Counted from the stretch's first letter, positions 33,900 to 42,520 are shown. The stretch: 64,000 bases of DNA from Methylotenera_A sp046594915 (GCA_046594915.1 JBKJRC010000003.1:62001-126000); one strand, 5' to 3'. Numbers and translations: made by a program. The notes: generated from the letters alone by a model not told the origin.

Positions 33900-35288
33900 T
33901 TAATTCCCTTCTATCATATTTTCGTTACCAATTAGCGTCATTTGTAATGTGCTATCGGCCACCCAGAATTCACGTAAAGACTCGATATAGCTTTTTACGC
34001 TAGTTACTTGCGCGCGCGCATCACCAAATAGTTCAAATGGGCTAGTTAGCATGCCGTTATAGCGTAGCTGGTTTTCTTGCAGAATTTTTCTGCGAAGCGG
34101 CACAATTTCATCACGTATATGCTTAGTTACGTCGTAGTTGGTACGATAAGCGTTATAGGCCTGACGGATTTCAGACTGCGCATTGATGGCCATTTGCGCA
34201 GCTCGATTGATTGACTGCATATATATAGATTCGGCGCGTGCAACACGGGCGGTTCCCCAGTCAAATATGGGCAATTCAAATGATAGCTCCACACCTTTTT
34301 TATAGGGGTCACCACGACGACCTTCTAACACTCTGGCTGGACCAATTTCTAATAAATTAATAAACCTTGTTGTTTTAGTAAGGCCTAGTTGTTTGGCTAA
34401 TGCATCATTTTCCAGTTTAATGGCCTGCAAATCCAGTCGCTGCTCAAACGCTGCTTTCTCAAACGGTTGTAGTTCGGTGATTGACTTAGGTAAATCAGGT
34501 AAGCGCTCCTCTAAATTAAGCTGATCAACCGAAACGCCCAGCAAGCGTGATAGCGCTTCATAAGCTGAGACTTGCTTATTTGCAGCGCTTGCGTAATCAA
34601 GTGCAGCATCTGCATAAAAACTTTGCTCACGTATCTGATCAAGCTTATTAAAGTTTCCTGCTTGAAACATGCGACGCGCCAGCTCTGAGCTTGCTTCTGC
34701 GGAGAGTTTCACTTGTTCGCTATAACGCACTTGCTCTGTTGCCGCGACAGCATTGAAATAAGCGATACGTGTGTGATTTGCAATTTTAATCACTTCAAAA
34801 GCGGTTTTTTTCTGAGTTTGCACAAATCGCTGACGTTCAATTGCTTGCATTTTGGGCATGGTTAATAGCGAGAAAATATTAAATGTCAGTATTTGTTCTA
34901 TCTTGTAATCACCATTGTTACGAGTGTATAACATCGAAAACTTAGGATTAGGCAAACGACCAGCCTGTACCAAATCGGATTCCGATATACCAAGATTATA
35001 AAAATCTGCCTGCAAGCCTTTATTGTTTAATAGCGCAATTTGAACGGCTTGCTCTACATTTAAACGTTTTGATAATAGTTCATTTACGCGTTCGGTGACT
35101 TTGTTCTTTTCACCTTGTGTTTTTTGCCAAACTATCTCTTGCTTGATGTGTTTTTGGGTATTATCTTGCACAGCGCCAAAACCACCATCTTTAGAAAAAG
35201 TGGCACAGCCGCCTAGTGCAAAACTGGCACTGATTAGGACGATTAAAGTACTAGATTTAAATGCTGCATTTGGTGTATCAGTGCGCAT
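33900..35288 (-). CDS. TolC-family outer-membrane efflux lipoprotein
   Basis: 462 residues from the ATG at 35288, chosen for the AAGGAG site; the frame is open upstream inside the neighbouring gene. A lipoprotein signal ends in LGGC. The mature protein has the repeated long helices of the outer-membrane efflux family (NVEQAVQIALLNNKGLQADF, VQAGRLPNPKFSMLY and similar). No RND pump or membrane-fusion gene is present in the window, so it may replace the CopB-type outer-membrane function in this island or use a pump encoded elsewhere. It overlaps the Met/His-rich gene by 11 bases. Confidence 0.9.
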   Translation of the reverse strand: MRTDTPNAAFKSSTLIVLISASFALGGCATFSKDGGFGAVQDNTQKHIKQEIVWQKTQGEKNKVTERVNELLSKRLNVEQAVQIALLNNKGLQADFYNLGISESDLVQAGRLPNPKFSMLYTRNNGDYKIEQILTFNIFSLLTMPKMQAIERQRFVQTQKKTAFEVIKIANHTRIAYFNAVAATEQVRYSEQVKLSAEASSELARRMFQAGNFNKLDQIREQSFYADAALDYASAANKQVSAYEALSRLLGVSVDQLNLEERLPDLPKSITELQPFEKAAFEQRLDLQAIKLENDALAKQLGLTKTTRFINLLEIGPARVLEGRRGDPYKKGVELSFELPIFDWGTARVARAESIYMQSINRAAQMAINAQSEIRQAYNAYRTNYDVTKHIRDEIVPLRRKILQENQLRYNGMLTSPFELFGDARAQVTSVKSYIESLREFWVADSTLQMTLIGNENMIEGN

Positions 35289-36597
35289 GCGATTCTCCTT
35301 TTTTATCATTAGCCTTTTCTGTAGGTTCATCAGACACTGTCTTGGGCGCGGCATTAACACCTGCAACCCCATGGTGACTATGACCTCCACCTCCACTAGA
35401 CGGCATGGATAATACGCCTATGCCATGCCGATAGACTACTTCTCCTCCCAGCCAGCCTGTCACAGCGATTGCTTGAGAAAGCATAAAAAGTAGAAACAGC
35501 ATTGGTACTGATATCAATTCATTGATACGGTATTTCCATGCATCCCAGCCCGCGAGCAAGATTAAGCCCATAGCCGTTAGAATGGCCCATGAGCGATGTA
35601 ACAGCATGGCAGCGTGACCAGCATCATCATGGTTGGAGATTGAATTAAATGCCAGCCAGCCAAATAATACAGCAGTAGCAGCGCTGATAGCAGCGAGCCA
35701 CAGGGTAAAGTGGCCAGCGGCAGCCAGTTGCGCAGAAACGGGGTGGCTACGTCGTGCGTAAGCAGCGATACTTAACAGAAATGCGATAATGGTTAAAGCA
35801 ATTGGGAAATGCACTACAATCGGATGAAAATTAGGGATTATCTGCCATGGTGTAATTTGCGTTGAGGGTGCAGCCATTGAAGGCATTGCCATTCCTGCAT
35901 GCTCAGCCTCTTGGTTCGACGGGTGTTTGTGCGCTTGAGATTCGTCTTGCGCGGCATCTTGATGATTGGATTTCATTTCATCTGGCTTTGATTCACCCAT
36001 TTTGGAGTGATCCATCGCTTTTGTATCAGACTCACCATGGTTATGCCCAGCCATTTCGTCATGGTTCATCTCTGGCATATCTTCTTTTTTCATTGGCCGC
36101 ATTGCTGGCTTGCTAGCAGGCATGGGCTTCATGTTGTCATGACCCATGCCGGCCATTTTAGAATGGTTCATCTCTGTCATTGGCGCCACACTATGATCAT
36201 GATCCATTTGGCTGTGATCCATGTCTTTCATGCAGTCAGGAGGCATTTTTTTCATGCCTTCCATACCGCTATGGTTCATACTCTCCATTTCTGACATCGA
36301 TTTGTTAGCAGGAGCTTCTTTTCCGGAAGGCATATTCGCCATCTGCTCAGGACTCATCTGATGTTGCATACCAGACATTGGATGTCCTGCATGACCACTG
36401 CCATTGGATTGAGTATTGACGGTTTTCCAATCAGCCAAACTATCATCGGCCAATGGTTTGTAATCATCAAAAGATGATTGATATGAATTTGTTTCTGGCA
36501 CGGTCGCTTCTGCAGCTATTGCAGGTGAAAGCCAACCAATAGCAAGAGAACAAACCAGCAAACATGCGCTACGAGGCGCTAAGTTGAATAGTTTCAT
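35278..36597 (-). CDS. Met/His-rich periplasmic region fused to a DUF2231 membrane domain
   Basis: 439 residues. After a signal peptide (about 1-29) comes a long stretch, roughly residues 65-245, packed with repeated MNHSKM, MDHSQM, MDHDHS and similar methionine-histidine-acidic units. About residues 250-385 are a DUF2231 domain with four membrane helices (NFHPIVVHFPIALTIIAFLL). The C-terminus again has glycine and histidine clusters (GGGGHSHHG). The repeats look like a Cu(I)/Cu(II) sponge of the PcoB/CopB type, placed here on an unrelated membrane anchor. It precedes the TolC-like gene and is translationally coupled to it. Confidence 0.88.
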   Translation of the reverse strand: MKLFNLAPRSACLLVCSLAIGWLSPAIAAEATVPETNSYQSSFDDYKPLADDSLADWKTVNTQSNGSGHAGHPMSGMQHQMSPEQMANMPSGKEAPANKSMSEMESMNHSGMEGMKKMPPDCMKDMDHSQMDHDHSVAPMTEMNHSKMAGMGHDNMKPMPASKPAMRPMKKEDMPEMNHDEMAGHNHGESDTKAMDHSKMGESKPDEMKSNHQDAAQDESQAHKHPSNQEAEHAGMAMPSMAAPSTQITPWQIIPNFHPIVVHFPIALTIIAFLLSIAAYARRSHPVSAQLAAAGHFTLWLAAISAATAVLFGWLAFNSISNHDDAGHAAMLLHRSWAILTAMGLILLAGWDAWKYRINELISVPMLFLLFMLSQAIAVTGWLGGEVVYRHGIGVLSMPSSGGGGHSHHGVAGVNAAPKTVSDEPTEKANDKKGESHAH

Positions 36598-36682
36598 TGA
36601 AATCTCATTTCAAAAATAAATGTGGCGGATCAGCTTTGGGCCGAGTTTCGACCTAAAGCTGAGATTTAATCCAACAATTTAT

Positions 36683-37075
36683 TCAAGAGATGGGAGGTCT
36701 TTGGGGATGTGCACTAACGTGCGAAAGGTAACTTGGTTTAAATAAAAGAACTTCGATTGCTTGAACTTGGGATTGCATTTTCTCTAATTGACTAGGAGGT
36801 AAAATGGTAAAACAAGCCATGCAGTGACCGCATTTAGAACAGTGGTCATTCGTTGACTGTGTATGCTCTGCATCAGATTTATGGTTATCATGTTGATGCA
36901 TGTCATGATTATCATGATTATCATGATTATGGCTTTCAGTGCTTACTGTCTGTGTGTCACACAGTTGCTCAGCCACCATCATCCCGCTAGCGTAAACAGT
37001 ATTTATAAAGAATATTGTTAACAGCAATAGCACAAACTTACGAAATGATTTTAATTGTTTAAATTGCATTAACAT
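36683..37075 (-). CDS. Small His/Cys-rich exported protein (CopL-like)
   Basis: 130 residues with an N-terminal signal or membrane segment (about 13-29), a run of His-Asn-Asp units (HNHDNHDNHDMHQHDNH) and a cysteine cluster DHCSKCGHCMAC. The C-terminal 45 residues are hydrophobic and uncharged in part. CopL and related proteins of copper operons have this size and layout. Binding copper in the periplasm is likely. It is the first gene of the copper island on the minus strand, 85 bases ahead of the Met/His-rich gene, and is divergent from the NikR-like gene. Confidence 0.8.
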   Translation of the reverse strand: MLMQFKQLKSFRKFVLLLLTIFFINTVYASGMMVAEQLCDTQTVSTESHNHDNHDNHDMHQHDNHKSDAEHTQSTNDHCSKCGHCMACFTILPPSQLEKMQSQVQAIEVLLFKPSYLSHVSAHPQRPPIS

Positions 37076-37465
37076 TAGTTTACGCCAATTTAATTAAGTT
37101 TAATTAAAATGAATGTGCGTTTTGTGCTTATTAAGGCATTATTTTGTCTATTTCAGTATTATTTTAAAATTATTTTAAAGCTGTTGAATAATATTCAAAT
37201 CAATTAATGACGTTACTTGAATACTTTAAAGATAATTTGTACAGAAAATTGACACAGCGGTATCAGGGAAAAAGTATTTTCTTAAAACATTCCAAATGTT
37301 ATAAATTCGTATGTTAGAGTAATATCGTGGTTCCAGCTTAAGTCAGATAAAAGACAGTTTATATTTTAATAACACATGAAGCGCTTTAATTTCATCTGTG
37401 CAGTTTTCACTTTTTGAGTCATTTTTTAACTGAAATTATATTAATATTTTTAATACATCACAATC
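37076..37465. other. Divergent control region between copper island and nikR-like gene
   Basis: 390 AT-rich bases with no gene. A recognisable promoter for the nikR-like gene sits at the right end (37414-37442). No confident copper-responsive operator or promoter towards the copper island could be picked by eye, although one must exist. Confidence 0.6.
37414..37442 (+). promoter_or_regulatory. Sigma-70 promoter of the nikR-like gene
   Basis: TTGAGT (37414-37419) and TATATT (37437-37442) with a 17-base spacer, ending 23 bases before the start codon, so the leader is very short. No palindrome like that at 38146-38180 overlaps it, so autoregulation is not evident. Confidence 0.6.
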
Positions 37466-37948
37466 ATGCAACGAATTACTATTTCACTTGAAGAATCTTT
37501 AGCCGAGCAATTTGATGAATTGATTGCGAGGCATGGTTACGTCAATCGATCAGAGGCTTTCAGGGACTTATTGAGGGCTAGGATCGAAGCTGAGCGTAAA
37601 GCAAAATATGCGGTTAAATATTGTGTTGCAACGGTGAGTTATATTTATAACCACGCAGAGCGCGAGTTGGCTAGTAAGATTATGAATATGCAACATGAAC
37701 ATCATGATCTTTGCATTTCTACCATGCAGGTTCATTTGGATCACGACAATTGTCTTGAAACTTTAATACTCAAAGGCCCATTTAAACTTGTCAACTCATT
37801 AGCGAATCAATTGATTGCATTAAGCGGTGTTCGACATGGCAATATTAATACCATACCTGTTGAATTAGAAACGCATTCGCACACCCATCACGGGCATAAC
37901 CACCCACACAGTTTAATTCCTCACACTCATCTGCAACCCAAAACGTAG
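37466..37948 (+). CDS. NikR-family metal-responsive regulator with variant metal site
   Basis: 160 residues against 133 in E. coli. Ribbon-helix-helix DNA-binding part (QRITISLEESLAEQF ... NRSEAFRDLL, residues 2-37), then the ACT-like metal domain. Alignment by eye to E. coli NikR is gap-free with offset +1. Ligands H76, H89 and C95 correspond to H77, H90 and C96. H87 corresponds to Q88 (STMQVHLDHDNCLE), so one of four square-planar nickel ligands is replaced. The C-terminus carries an extra tail with HSHTHHGHNHPH that could bind metal. The gene directly precedes a palindrome with NikR half-sites and a TonB receptor. Nickel remains the first guess, but another metal is possible. Confidence 0.9.
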   Translation: MQRITISLEESLAEQFDELIARHGYVNRSEAFRDLLRARIEAERKAKYAVKYCVATVSYIYNHAERELASKIMNMQHEHHDLCISTMQVHLDHDNCLETLILKGPFKLVNSLANQLIALSGVRHGNINTIPVELETHSHTHHGHNHPHSLIPHTHLQPKT

Positions 37949-38020
37949 TTGTGCAAACCTATAAGTCCTTGATTAAATTATTTTTAGAATTATATGTAGC
38001 CATTCAAAAATCAAGATAAT

Positions 38021-38086
38021 AGGGGTCAGGGGATTCTATTTTACACAAAACAACCGCTATTATTTTGTTTTCTCTGCAAGACCCCT
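38021..38086. repeat. REP- or MITE-like inverted repeat
   Basis: AGGGGTC (38021-38027) and GACCCCT (38080-38086) bracket an imperfect hairpin with AAAACAA (38047-38053) opposite TTGTTTT (38065-38071). The ends resemble the GGGGTCAGG-type termini seen around REP-associated transposases in other Proteobacteria; this is from memory. With the T-rich end it could also serve as a terminator for the nikR-like gene. No transposase is present. Confidence 0.5.
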
Positions 38087-38145
38087 TTTAGCTTTGTAAA
38101 AACATTTATTTTAAAAAAATGAATCTAATATAAAAAATTTAACGT

Positions 38146-38180
38146 TATAGTATGAAGAAATATTATTTCTTCATACTATA
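38146..38180. promoter_or_regulatory. Perfect palindrome with NikR half-sites (GTATGA/TCATAC)
   Basis: 17-base arms around a single central base make a perfect 35-base palindrome, 75 bases before the TonB receptor start. GTATGA (38150-38155) and TCATAC (38171-38176) are exactly the E. coli NikR half-sites. The spacer is 15 bases instead of 16. A NikR-family regulator is encoded just upstream, so repression of the receptor by metal-loaded regulator is the likely purpose. A terminator is unlikely because no T-tract follows. Confidence 0.85.
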
Positions 38181-38254
38181 TTGTTAACTGCTTTATCAAT
38201 TCAAAATTTTAATAAATTAAATTTATACCTTTTTCAATCTAAAGGATTGTATTC

Positions 38255-40357
38255 ATGCAGAAGAATCACCAAAAAAATAAATACTTTAATAATGCATTAA
38301 GGTTTACGGTTTCCATATTAAGCATGAATGCATTATTGCCTTTAGCTTGGGCAGAAGGTAGTAATGAAACAGATATAGAACTAGAAAATATAGTCGTAGA
38401 AGCATCTCGTACCAGTCAAATGGGCCTTGCTGATGCCGCTAGTCAAGGTTTTATTACGCAGAAACAGCTTGAAGCTAGAGTCGTCTACAGGCCAGGCGAG
38501 CTTTTAGAAGCCACGCCAGGCTTAATAGTAAGTCAGCACAGTGGTGAGGGCAAGGCCAATCAGTTTTATCTCCGAGGGATCAATTTAGATCATGGCACCG
38601 ATTTACGCACCACAGTGGATGGCATGTTAGTCAATCAAAGAAGTCATGGTCATGGTCAAGGTTGGACCGATTTAAATTTTTTGATTCCAGAAATTACTGC
38701 AGGACTGGAATATCGCAAAGGCCCCTATTATGCCGATGAGGGCGATTTTTCTTCAGCAGGTGCTGTCAGTGTGCTGTATGCGGATCAATTAGATCAAGGT
38801 ATTGCCAGTGTTGGCATAGGGCAAAATGGCTACAAACGAATGTTGTTAGCAGACTCACCTAAAGTAGGTGCTGGTAATTTACTTTATGCGCTTGAGCTGT
38901 ATAGAAACGATGGCCCTTTTAAAAATCCTGACGACTATAAAAAAATCAATGGGGTATTACGCTACAGTGAGGGTGACGATGCCAATGGCTTTAATATTAC
39001 TGCCATGGCATACAGTGCCAAATGGACTGCTACCGATCAAATTCCGCAACGGGCCATCGATTCGGGATTTATATCAGGTAGATTTGCTGCCATTGATGAA
39101 ACCGATGGCGGTGAGGCGCAACGCTATAGCTTATCTGGTGCCTGGCATCAATCTTCGGCAACCAGCGCTACCAATGTTAATGCCTACATCCTAAATAATA
39201 AACTCGATTTATATTCAAACTTTACCTACTTTTTAGATAATCAAGTAGATGGAGATCAGTTCAATCAGCCTGATAGACGCGTCACAACAGCTTTTAATGC
39301 AGACCATAGCTGGCAAATGCCTTTTTTAGACTTCAAATCGGAAAATAAAGTCGGGCTACAATTTCAAAATGATAATATCTATAACGCTTTGTTAAATACC
39401 AAAGCCCGCCAGCGCTTATCGACAACGAGGCAAGATCATATTGTAGAAACCAGCGTAGGTGCCTATTTTCAAAACACGACTTACTGGACAGAAAAATTTC
39501 GCACTATTGCCGGCATTCGGGAGGACTATTTTCACAATGATGTGAGTAGTGATTTACCGATCAATTCTGGCAAGGCCAACGATAGGCAATTTAGCCCTAA
39601 GTTGAGCATGATTTTCGGCCCTTGGGCAAAAACGGAATATTACTTTAATGTTGGCAATGGCTTTCACAGCAACGATGCGCGCGGCACTACCATATCGGTT
39701 GACCCTAAAAATCCGGATACCCGTGTAACGCGCGAAGACCCAATTGTGGCATCGAATGGCTTTGAAGTAGGGGTGAGGACTGAGATTATTCCTGGATTGC
39801 AATCTAGCTTAGCCGTTTATCAATTAGATTTTGATTCAGAATTGTTATTTGCAGGTGATGCAGGCACAACGGCAGACACCGGAAGGCCAAGTCGCAGAGT
39901 AGGTTTTGAATTCTCTAACTATTATAAGCCTACCAGCTGGATGACAATTGATGCAGATATCGCCTATGCGCGCGCTCGATATCGCAATGCAGATATTGCT
40001 GGCGATAGAATCCCAGGTTCTATAGAAGGGGTGGCTTCTTTAGCGATGTCAATTGATAACCTAGGCCCGTATTATGGCGGTTTGCAACTGAGATATTTTG
40101 GACCACGTCCTTTACTTGAAGACAACAGTGTGCGCTCAAAAGGAACTGCGACACTCAATGGTCGTATAGGCTATAAAATTAACCCTAAACTCGCCATTAA
40201 TCTCGAAGGTTATAATCTGACGAACCGTAAGGATTCAGCTATCGACTATTTTTACACTTCACGTTTACCTGGAGAGCCTGAAGCTGGTGTCGAGGATATT
40301 CATTTTCACCCGATTGAATCACGTTCATTTCGTTTAAATTTGGTTGCTAATTTTTAA
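38255..40357 (+). CDS. TonB-dependent outer-membrane receptor, probably metal uptake
   Basis: 700 residues with a signal peptide (to about residue 34), a TonB-box-like start (IELENIVVEASR), a plug domain with RPGELLEATPGLIV and the histidine motif NQRSHGHGQGWTDLNFLIPE, and a 22-strand barrel ending in SRSFRLNLVANF with a terminal aromatic. A good AAAGGA ribosome site is present. No siderophore signalling domain is seen. With a NikR-like gene and a NikR-type palindrome in front, import of nickel or a nickel chelate is the best hypothesis. Cobalt or another metal is possible given the altered regulator. Inner-membrane permease and TonB/ExbBD genes are not in the window. Confidence 0.92.
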   Translation: MQKNHQKNKYFNNALRFTVSILSMNALLPLAWAEGSNETDIELENIVVEASRTSQMGLADAASQGFITQKQLEARVVYRPGELLEATPGLIVSQHSGEGKANQFYLRGINLDHGTDLRTTVDGMLVNQRSHGHGQGWTDLNFLIPEITAGLEYRKGPYYADEGDFSSAGAVSVLYADQLDQGIASVGIGQNGYKRMLLADSPKVGAGNLLYALELYRNDGPFKNPDDYKKINGVLRYSEGDDANGFNITAMAYSAKWTATDQIPQRAIDSGFISGRFAAIDETDGGEAQRYSLSGAWHQSSATSATNVNAYILNNKLDLYSNFTYFLDNQVDGDQFNQPDRRVTTAFNADHSWQMPFLDFKSENKVGLQFQNDNIYNALLNTKARQRLSTTRQDHIVETSVGAYFQNTTYWTEKFRTIAGIREDYFHNDVSSDLPINSGKANDRQFSPKLSMIFGPWAKTEYYFNVGNGFHSNDARGTTISVDPKNPDTRVTREDPIVASNGFEVGVRTEIIPGLQSSLAVYQLDFDSELLFAGDAGTTADTGRPSRRVGFEFSNYYKPTSWMTIDADIAYARARYRNADIAGDRIPGSIEGVASLAMSIDNLGPYYGGLQLRYFGPRPLLEDNSVRSKGTATLNGRIGYKINPKLAINLEGYNLTNRKDSAIDYFYTSRLPGEPEAGVEDIHFHPIESRSFRLNLVANF

Positions 40358-40418
40358 ACGATACAATTGTGTGTGAAATGAGAACATTAATTATTAATTC
40401 GGCTTTCAAATTATAATA

Positions 40419-40448
40419 TTGACTGTTACATTCATACTTATCTTATAC
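40419..40448 (+). promoter_or_regulatory. Candidate promoter ahead of the type II secretion operon
   Basis: TTGACT (40419-40424) and TTATAC (40443-40448) with an 18-base spacer, 152 bases before gspG. A hairpin follows directly. Confidence 0.45.
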
Positions 40449-40459
40449 GATTAATTAAG

Positions 40460-40489
40460 AATATCAGTAAAATACCCTTTACTGATATT
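40460..40489. promoter_or_regulatory. 12-base perfect inverted repeat before gspG
   Basis: AATATCAGTAAA and its complement with a 6-base loop. It lies 103 bases after the receptor stop and just after a candidate promoter, so it could be the receptor's terminator (followed by a weak T stretch), an operator or an attenuator for the secretion operon. Confidence 0.5.
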
Positions 40490-40599
40490 TATATGTTTAG
40501 TTACGTTGTTTCAATCTACTTTACAATCTGGGATAAACGCCATGTAATACTAAAACAGTATTGCGAACTGATAAAGGCATCAAAAACTAAAGGTGAATC

Positions 40600-41031
40600 A
40601 TGAAATTTACTCCTGTGCAACGGGGCTTTACCCTAATTGAGATGATGATAGTTATCGTAATTATGGGAATATTAGCGTCTTTAATCGTGCCAAAAATTAT
40701 GGGGCGCCCTGACGAGGCCAGAACAATTGCGGCAAAGCAAGATATTGCTTCAATATTGCAAGCGCTAAAGTTGTATAAACTTGACAATCAGCGCTATCCA
40801 ACTACCGACCAAGGATTGCAATCTCTAGTTAGTAAACCCAGCTCACCCCCAATACCGCCTAATTGGAAAACCTCTGGCTATTTGGAAAAAATGCCCGTAG
40901 ATCCATGGGGAAATCCTTACCAATATCTTTTGCCTGGCGTTCATGGCGAGATCGATATATTTAGTTTTGGTGTAGACGGGGCAATTGGTGGAGAAGGTAA
41001 TGATGCCGATATCGGCTCTTGGGCGCTGTAG
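40600..41031 (+). CDS. gspG: Type II secretion major pseudopilin GspG
   Basis: 143 residues with a short leader and the prepilin cleavage motif RG/FTLIEMM with Glu at +5, an N-terminal hydrophobic helix, and the GspG-specific ending YLEKMPVDPWGNPYQYLLPG and GEGNDADIGSW, which holds the calcium-binding region. It polymerises into the pseudopilus that pushes substrates through the secretin. It begins a tightly packed operon, gspGHIJKLMN. The prepilin peptidase needed to process it (GspO/PilD) is not in the window. Confidence 0.96.
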   Translation: MKFTPVQRGFTLIEMMIVIVIMGILASLIVPKIMGRPDEARTIAAKQDIASILQALKLYKLDNQRYPTTDQGLQSLVSKPSSPPIPPNWKTSGYLEKMPVDPWGNPYQYLLPGVHGEIDIFSFGVDGAIGGEGNDADIGSWAL

Positions 41032-41524
41032 GAAAATTTATGGATTCACGCTACTGGAATTAATGGTAGTAATGATAGTGATCGGTATTTCTTTAAGTTT
41101 AGTTATTCCCAATTTAATGAAAAATGAGGACGATGTATTAAAAGAAGAATCAATGCGGCTCATTGCGTTGGTGGAGTATGCTGCTGACACCGCGAACAGT
41201 CGCGGTGTGTGGATAGCTTGGAGTCCAACTGCTTCTGGCTACCGTTTTTTGCAGTTTGATAACGACAAAAATATCTGGCAGCCTCTCATTAATGATGACG
41301 TACTTCGTCAGCGTCAACTCGCCGAAGGGGTGAAACTCAAAGCCTCGATGCAACAACAAACTATCATCGCAACCGATGCATTAATTACCTTTTCCCCATC
41401 TGGAATTCATGCACCTTTTCAAATGGTACTGACCATTGGCGAAAAAAAACGTGTCATTCAAGGGAATCTAATGGGCAAAGCAGTCATTTTACCGATCGAC
41501 TTGGACCTCACGCCTATACCATGA
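41003..41524 (+). CDS. gspH: Type II secretion minor pseudopilin GspH
   Basis: About 173 residues. The prepilin motif is YG/FTLLELMVV with Glu at +5, followed by the hydrophobic helix and a GspH-type C-terminal domain. The start is uncertain: ATG at 41003 (or 41000) has GGAGAAGG just upstream and lies inside the end of gspG, overlapping by 29 bases. GspH is a core minor pseudopilin of the shaft. Confidence 0.9.
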   Translation: MPISALGRCRKIYGFTLLELMVVMIVIGISLSLVIPNLMKNEDDVLKEESMRLIALVEYAADTANSRGVWIAWSPTASGYRFLQFDNDKNIWQPLINDDVLRQRQLAEGVKLKASMQQQTIIATDALITFSPSGIHAPFQMVLTIGEKKRVIQGNLMGKAVILPIDLDLTPIP

Positions 41525-41928
41525 ACATCAAATTTAAACATATTGGCTTTACTTTAATTGAAGTTTTAGTAGGTATGGCAATTATCGCAGTGGCTCTTGC
41601 CGCCGCAAGCCGCGCGGCAGGACATGCGATTGAGACCAGCAATCAGTTGAAGCGCCGAGTCATTGCTGACCTCGTCGCACAAAATCGCTTAGAAATACAC
41701 AAGGCAAGGCATGATTGGCTAGCGCCAGGCAAGTCATCTGGTCAAGAAACCCAGGCAAATATACCCATGATTTGGAAAGAAGTTGTTACAGAAACGCCGA
41801 ACCCTGCATTTCGTAAAATTGTGGTTGAGGTCTTTGCTGTTGAGGAACCTAATTATCAGCTAAGGCGGCTGGTCGGTTTTTTGACGCTAGAACCCCCCAA
41901 AAAAGCACAAATTGAAACAAAAAACTAA
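41521..41928 (+). CDS. gspI: Type II secretion minor pseudopilin GspI
   Basis: 135 residues with prepilin motif IG/FTLIEVLVGMAII and the GspI pattern RAAGHAIETSNQLKRRVIADLVAQN. GspI, GspJ and GspK form the tip complex of the pseudopilus. The ATG overlaps the gspH stop by 4 bases. Confidence 0.93.
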   Translation: MNIKFKHIGFTLIEVLVGMAIIAVALAAASRAAGHAIETSNQLKRRVIADLVAQNRLEIHKARHDWLAPGKSSGQETQANIPMIWKEVVTETPNPAFRKIVVEVFAVEEPNYQLRRLVGFLTLEPPKKAQIETKN

Positions 41929-42520
41929 AGGGTTTACCCTGATTGAAGTCATTATTGCATTGTCTATTTTTGCGGTGCTTTCAGTCGTTGGCTATAAAGG
42001 TTTGAATAGCCTCATTCAAACTCAAGAGCGCGTTGCCGCAGAAGACGATAAATGGCAACAGTTGGTTTTGTTTTTTGACCGTGTTGAGTTAGATGTGAAG
42101 CAAAGTGTGAATCGACCGATCAGAGGACGCGACGGTAGCCTAGAGCCAGCTTTTATCGGGAGCACTTCGTACGCTGGCGAATTTGGCGCACAACTGGTTT
42201 TCAGTCGATTTGGCGATTCAGAACAAACAGGTTTTTTGATGGATACACGCCGAGTTGCTTATCGACTGCATGATGGAGCGATTGAATTGTTAATTTGGCC
42301 AACCTTGGATGCCGCCCCCAGTGCCAAGCCTGAAATATTTAAAGTGCTGACACACGTAGCGCAAATCTCATTTAGTTATCTTGCGCAGGACGGCCGATTA
42401 GTTAACGTTTGGCCTGATGTTTTACAGGTGTCAGAGAAAAAATCCTTCGCGCCGTCAGCCTTGCAAATGTCGATCAAGTTAAACAGTGGTGAAACAGTGA
42501 CTCGTATATTTGCTTTATGA
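41912..42520 (+). CDS. gspJ: Type II secretion minor pseudopilin GspJ
   Basis: 202 residues from a TTG start inside the end of gspI (17-base overlap); no ATG fits before the prepilin motif KG/FTLIEVIIALSIF. The rest follows GspJ: a conserved WQQLVLFFDRVELDVKQ segment and AQLVFSRFG. It is part of the pseudopilus tip with GspI and GspK. Confidence 0.93.
   Translation: MKQKTKGFTLIEVIIALSIFAVLSVVGYKGLNSLIQTQERVAAEDDKWQQLVLFFDRVELDVKQSVNRPIRGRDGSLEPAFIGSTSYAGEFGAQLVFSRFGDSEQTGFLMDTRRVAYRLHDGAIELLIWPTLDAAPSAKPEIFKVLTHVAQISFSYLAQDGRLVNVWPDVLQVSEKKSFAPSALQMSIKLNSGETVTRIFAL

Noticed and set aside
36901..36930. Short tandem repeat of an ATGATT-type unit, considered as a microsatellite or CRISPR-like repeat
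   Set aside because: It is the codon repetition of the His-Asn-Asp run in the small copper protein; there are no spacers.
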